This document shows positions 61,798 to 64,000 of a DNA stretch of 64,000 nt, one piece after another. The position numbers and the translations under genes were made by a program. The DNA is taken from contig NZ_JAGGNR010000038.1 of assembly GCF_018614975.1 (NCBI RefSeq), positions 1-64,000 on the forward strand, in the 5' to 3' direction. Each line of letters starts with the position of its first letter. Position 1 is the stretch's first letter. The DNA comes from Paenibacillus polymyxa (GTDB taxonomy: Bacteria; Bacillota; Bacilli; Paenibacillales; Paenibacillaceae). Below the pieces are notes generated by a model. The model searched no databases. It was not told where the DNA came from and was given only the letters and a program-made list of their open reading frames with translations.

Positions 61798-62706
61798 GTG
61801 AAATCACGTGATCCACTAGCCGTATCGAAGCGTTCCGCATCCGTTATTCATGCGATGTTTCTATTCTATGCCATTGCCTGTATCGTGCCGATCCTGCTTG
61901 TCTTCGCCATCTCATTCTCGGACGAGACAACAGTTATTGCCAATGGATATAAGCTTATTCCGGAGAAGTTCAGCCTAACGGCCTATGAGTTCCTGTTCAG
62001 GGATATGGACCAGATCCTTCATTCATACGGGATATCCTTTATCGTTACCGTTGTAGGTACCATTACAAGTGTAGCATTGACTGCACTGTACGCGTATCCG
62101 CTCTCACGGAGAGATCTGCCCTACCGGGGCTGGTTCGCCTTTTTCATCTTCTTCACGATGTTGTTCAATGGGGGTCTGGTACCTTGGTACCTGGTCTATG
62201 TCAACGTATTGGATCTGAAAAACTCCCTACTGGCACTTATTATGCCGCTACTGCTATCCCCATTCTTTGTACTGGTCATGCGTACATTCTTCGCGAACTC
62301 CATTCCGGTGTCTATTCTGGAATCGGCTCGGATTGATGGTGCGGGAGAATTGAGAACGTTTGCACGCATCGTGCTTCCGCTCTCTCTTCCCGTAATGGCA
62401 ACCGTCGCGTTGTTCAGTACATTGAATTACTGGAATGACTGGTACCTTAGCATGATTTTTATATCAGATAACCGGACGATCAGCCTTCAGTACCTTATGT
62501 ACCGGACGCTGCTCGATATTCAATATTTAACAACCAACTCCAACGTCTCTTCACAGATTTCGTCGCAGGGTGGATTGCTGAATCTGCCTAACAAAACGCT
62601 GCAAATGGCGATGGCTGTGGTCGGTATTGGTCCAATTGTACTGGCATATCCGTTCTTCCAGCGTTATTTCATCAAAGGTCTTACGGTTGGCGCTGTGAAG
62701 GGATAA
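61798..62706 (+). CDS. ABC transporter permease (LplC/YtcP type)
   Basis: A 302-residue partner permease with six spans and EAA loop ILESARIDGAGELRTFARIVLPLS; the C-terminus FIKGLTVGAVKG is family-typical. The GTG at 61798 has AGGAGG 10 nt upstream, beginning at the end of the previous gene; an earlier in-frame TTG at 61777 lacks a ribosome-binding site. Confidence 0.9.
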   Translation: MKSRDPLAVSKRSASVIHAMFLFYAIACIVPILLVFAISFSDETTVIANGYKLIPEKFSLTAYEFLFRDMDQILHSYGISFIVTVVGTITSVALTALYAYPLSRRDLPYRGWFAFFIFFTMLFNGGLVPWYLVYVNVLDLKNSLLALIMPLLLSPFFVLVMRTFFANSIPVSILESARIDGAGELRTFARIVLPLSLPVMATVALFSTLNYWNDWYLSMIFISDNRTISLQYLMYRTLLDIQYLTTNSNVSSQISSQGGLLNLPNKTLQMAMAVVGIGPIVLAYPFFQRYFIKGLTVGAVKG

Positions 62707-62839
62707 CTCTGAACCGGTTAGCGGAGTGGGCAAGGTAAATGAAGATGGACTGAAAGGGCATATACAGAAGTAGTTATCGGTTTATTTGTGAATTGGGGAA
62801 TTCGGTTAAATGGTTCAACACATGACAGGAGGGGTTCAA

Positions 62840-64000
62840 TTGGTTAGATCATTAAAGGTATGGTCACGCATGATGGCAACGGTTATGGCGCTGAGCCTGG
62901 TGCTGGCAGCTTGCTCATCAGACAAGGGTGGAACAACAACACCTGGCGCAGAAGGCGGAGGAGCGAGTGAAGGTGGGGGCAAACCCTATGAAGTGACACT
63001 GTTCTACCCAGGGACACCACAGAAGGATGTCGCTCTGGTGGAAGCCGAGATTAACAAAAAGATGGAACCAAAGATCGGGGCCACGCTTAAGATCAATGCA
63101 ATTGACTGGGGACAGTGGGATAACAAGCTGAATCTCATGATTTCTTCAGGTGAAAAATCAGACATTATCTTCACAGCGGCTTGGCAGAACTACACGGTGA
63201 ATGTAGCTAAAGGCGCATTCTTGCCATTGAATGATCTGCTTGATGCACATGGTCAGGATATCAAGAAAAACCTGGACCCTGCCTTTCTGGAAGGTTCCCA
63301 GGTGGACGGCGTGAATTACGGCGTTCCTACGAATAAGGAACTTGCTGCCACACGTGGTGTGTTGGTACGTAAAGATCTGGCTGACAAGTATAAGCTGGAC
63401 CTGACAGCTGTAAAGACATGGGCTGATCTGGAGCCACTTCTCAAAACAATCAAGGAAAACGAGCCAGCCATTACACCGTTCTATATGTCCAACACCAATG
63501 GTAACGGGCTGTTGGAGAATCTGGATTGGGATTATCTCGGTGATGCTTCCGTACCTGGAGTGATCTCCAAAACAGCAGGCGGAACAACGGTGCTGAATGA
63601 AGTGGAGACCCCTGAATTCAAAGAAGCGGCTGAACTCGCTCGCAAGTGGTATCAAGCAGGATATATCAACAGTGATGCCGCTACATCCAATGTGTTCCCG
63701 AAAGATCAGGCGAAAGCTGGAAAAGCATTTCTCTGGACAGATGGTATGAAGCCAGGCAAGGATAAAGAAGAAGAAGGGTATGTGGGTTTCCCACTGACTC
63801 AGATTGAGATGACACAGCCGACAATTACGACGGGTGATGCATCTGGAGCGATGCTTGCAATCTCCCGTTCCTCCGAGCAACCGGAGAAAGCGATGCAGGT
63901 CATTAACCTGCTGCATTCCGACAAGGAAATTAACAACTTGCTGAACTTCGGAATTGAAGGTACTCATTATGTGAAAAAAGACGGACAGGATAATATCATT
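62840..64000 (+). CDS. ABC transporter substrate-binding lipoprotein (LplA/LipO type), partial
   Basis: 387 codons are visible and the frame is open at the window end, so the C-terminus is missing. The signal peptide has the lipobox LVLAAC (lipidated Cys at about 25), a Gly/Thr-rich linker, then VTLFYPGTPQKDVALVEAEINKKM, WGQWDNKLNLMISSGEKSDIIF and NYGVPTNKELAATRGVLVRKD, typical of the large oligosaccharide binders that accompany LplB/LplC permeases. Start is TTG 62840 with AGGAGGGG upstream. Confidence 0.9.
   Translation, partial: MVRSLKVWSRMMATVMALSLVLAACSSDKGGTTTPGAEGGGASEGGGKPYEVTLFYPGTPQKDVALVEAEINKKMEPKIGATLKINAIDWGQWDNKLNLMISSGEKSDIIFTAAWQNYTVNVAKGAFLPLNDLLDAHGQDIKKNLDPAFLEGSQVDGVNYGVPTNKELAATRGVLVRKDLADKYKLDLTAVKTWADLEPLLKTIKENEPAITPFYMSNTNGNGLLENLDWDYLGDASVPGVISKTAGGTTVLNEVETPEFKEAAELARKWYQAGYINSDAATSNVFPKDQAKAGKAFLWTDGMKPGKDKEEEGYVGFPLTQIEMTQPTITTGDASGAMLAISRSSEQPEKAMQVINLLHSDKEINNLLNFGIEGTHYVKKDGQDNII

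Noticed and set aside
63158..63967. 269-codon minus-strand open frame at the right edge
   Set aside because: Antisense to the partial substrate-binding lipoprotein, which has a lipobox and family motifs.

Overview
The window looks like chromosomal DNA of a Paenibacillus-type Firmicute. The evidence is strong AGGAGG ribosome-binding sites with many GTG/TTG starts, housekeeping genes of Bacillales type (yqhG/yqhH, yqzE, ywbE, relQ, fer, a YkvI-like protein), and a heavy load of secreted plant-polysaccharide enzymes with CUT1-type sugar ABC transporters lacking their own ATPase, each beside a YesM/YesN-type sensor-kinase/AraC-regulator pair. No phage, plasmid or CRISPR locus is visible.

Layout. 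0-12.6 kb is core metabolism and information processing: a thioredoxin-like protein, citramalate synthase (minus), DNA polymerase IV, ferredoxin, an L,D-transpeptidase, dihydroorotate dehydrogenase, a small alarmone synthetase with a DUF309 protein, a membrane thioredoxin-like protein, and an ATGA-coupled rRNA methyltransferase/pseudouridine synthase pair. A block of 78-bp tandem repeats and further GC-rich hairpins fills 12.6-13.2 kb. 13.2-20.5 kb has a HAD phosphatase, an acidic protein with three degenerate repeats, an acetyltransferase, a glycosyltransferase, a YkvI-like membrane protein, xanthine phosphoribosyltransferase and small proteins. 20.5-31.2 kb is envelope and plant-wall related: NlpC/P60 endopeptidase, PL10 pectate lyase, tRNA-Leu(CAG), GH30 xylanase with a carbohydrate-binding module, divergent polysaccharide deacetylase, amidase, YqzE, YqhG and YqhH. 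31.7-38.3 kb has a class II ribonucleotide reductase preceded by candidate NrdR boxes, an internally deleted chloramphenicol acetyltransferase that keeps an intact-looking translational attenuation leader, a flavin reductase and an OatA-like acyltransferase. 38.5-47.8 kb is one sugar-utilisation cluster: lipoprotein, two permeases, histidine kinase, response regulator, GH2 beta-mannosidase, with cre-like sites in front of the first and last genes. 47.9-56.5 kb is mixed: FAD monooxygenase divergent from MarR, Na+/H+ antiporter, an aldo/keto-reductase remnant, polysaccharide deacetylase, YwbE, DUF4269 and a large transporter. 57.0-64.0 kb is a second two-component plus LplB/YtcP-type ABC cluster that runs off the right edge.

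The two sugar clusters follow the same logic: an extracellular binding lipoprotein and two permeases import oligosaccharides, probably energised by a shared ATPase elsewhere, while the adjacent kinase/AraC pair senses the substrate.

The most unusual signals are non-coding. (1) An about 150-bp element occurs twice in opposite orientation (31292-31443 and 54933-55081); the copies differ by compensatory changes in two separate predicted stems, so a conserved fold is likely. (2) Two different about 165-bp elements with terminal inverted repeats (56875-57040, 60493-60656) bracket the second two-component pair. (3) A 78-bp tandem repeat with a hairpin in each unit follows the pseudouridine synthase gene. 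(4) The chloramphenicol attenuation leader controls a coding sequence that has lost about a third of the enzyme.
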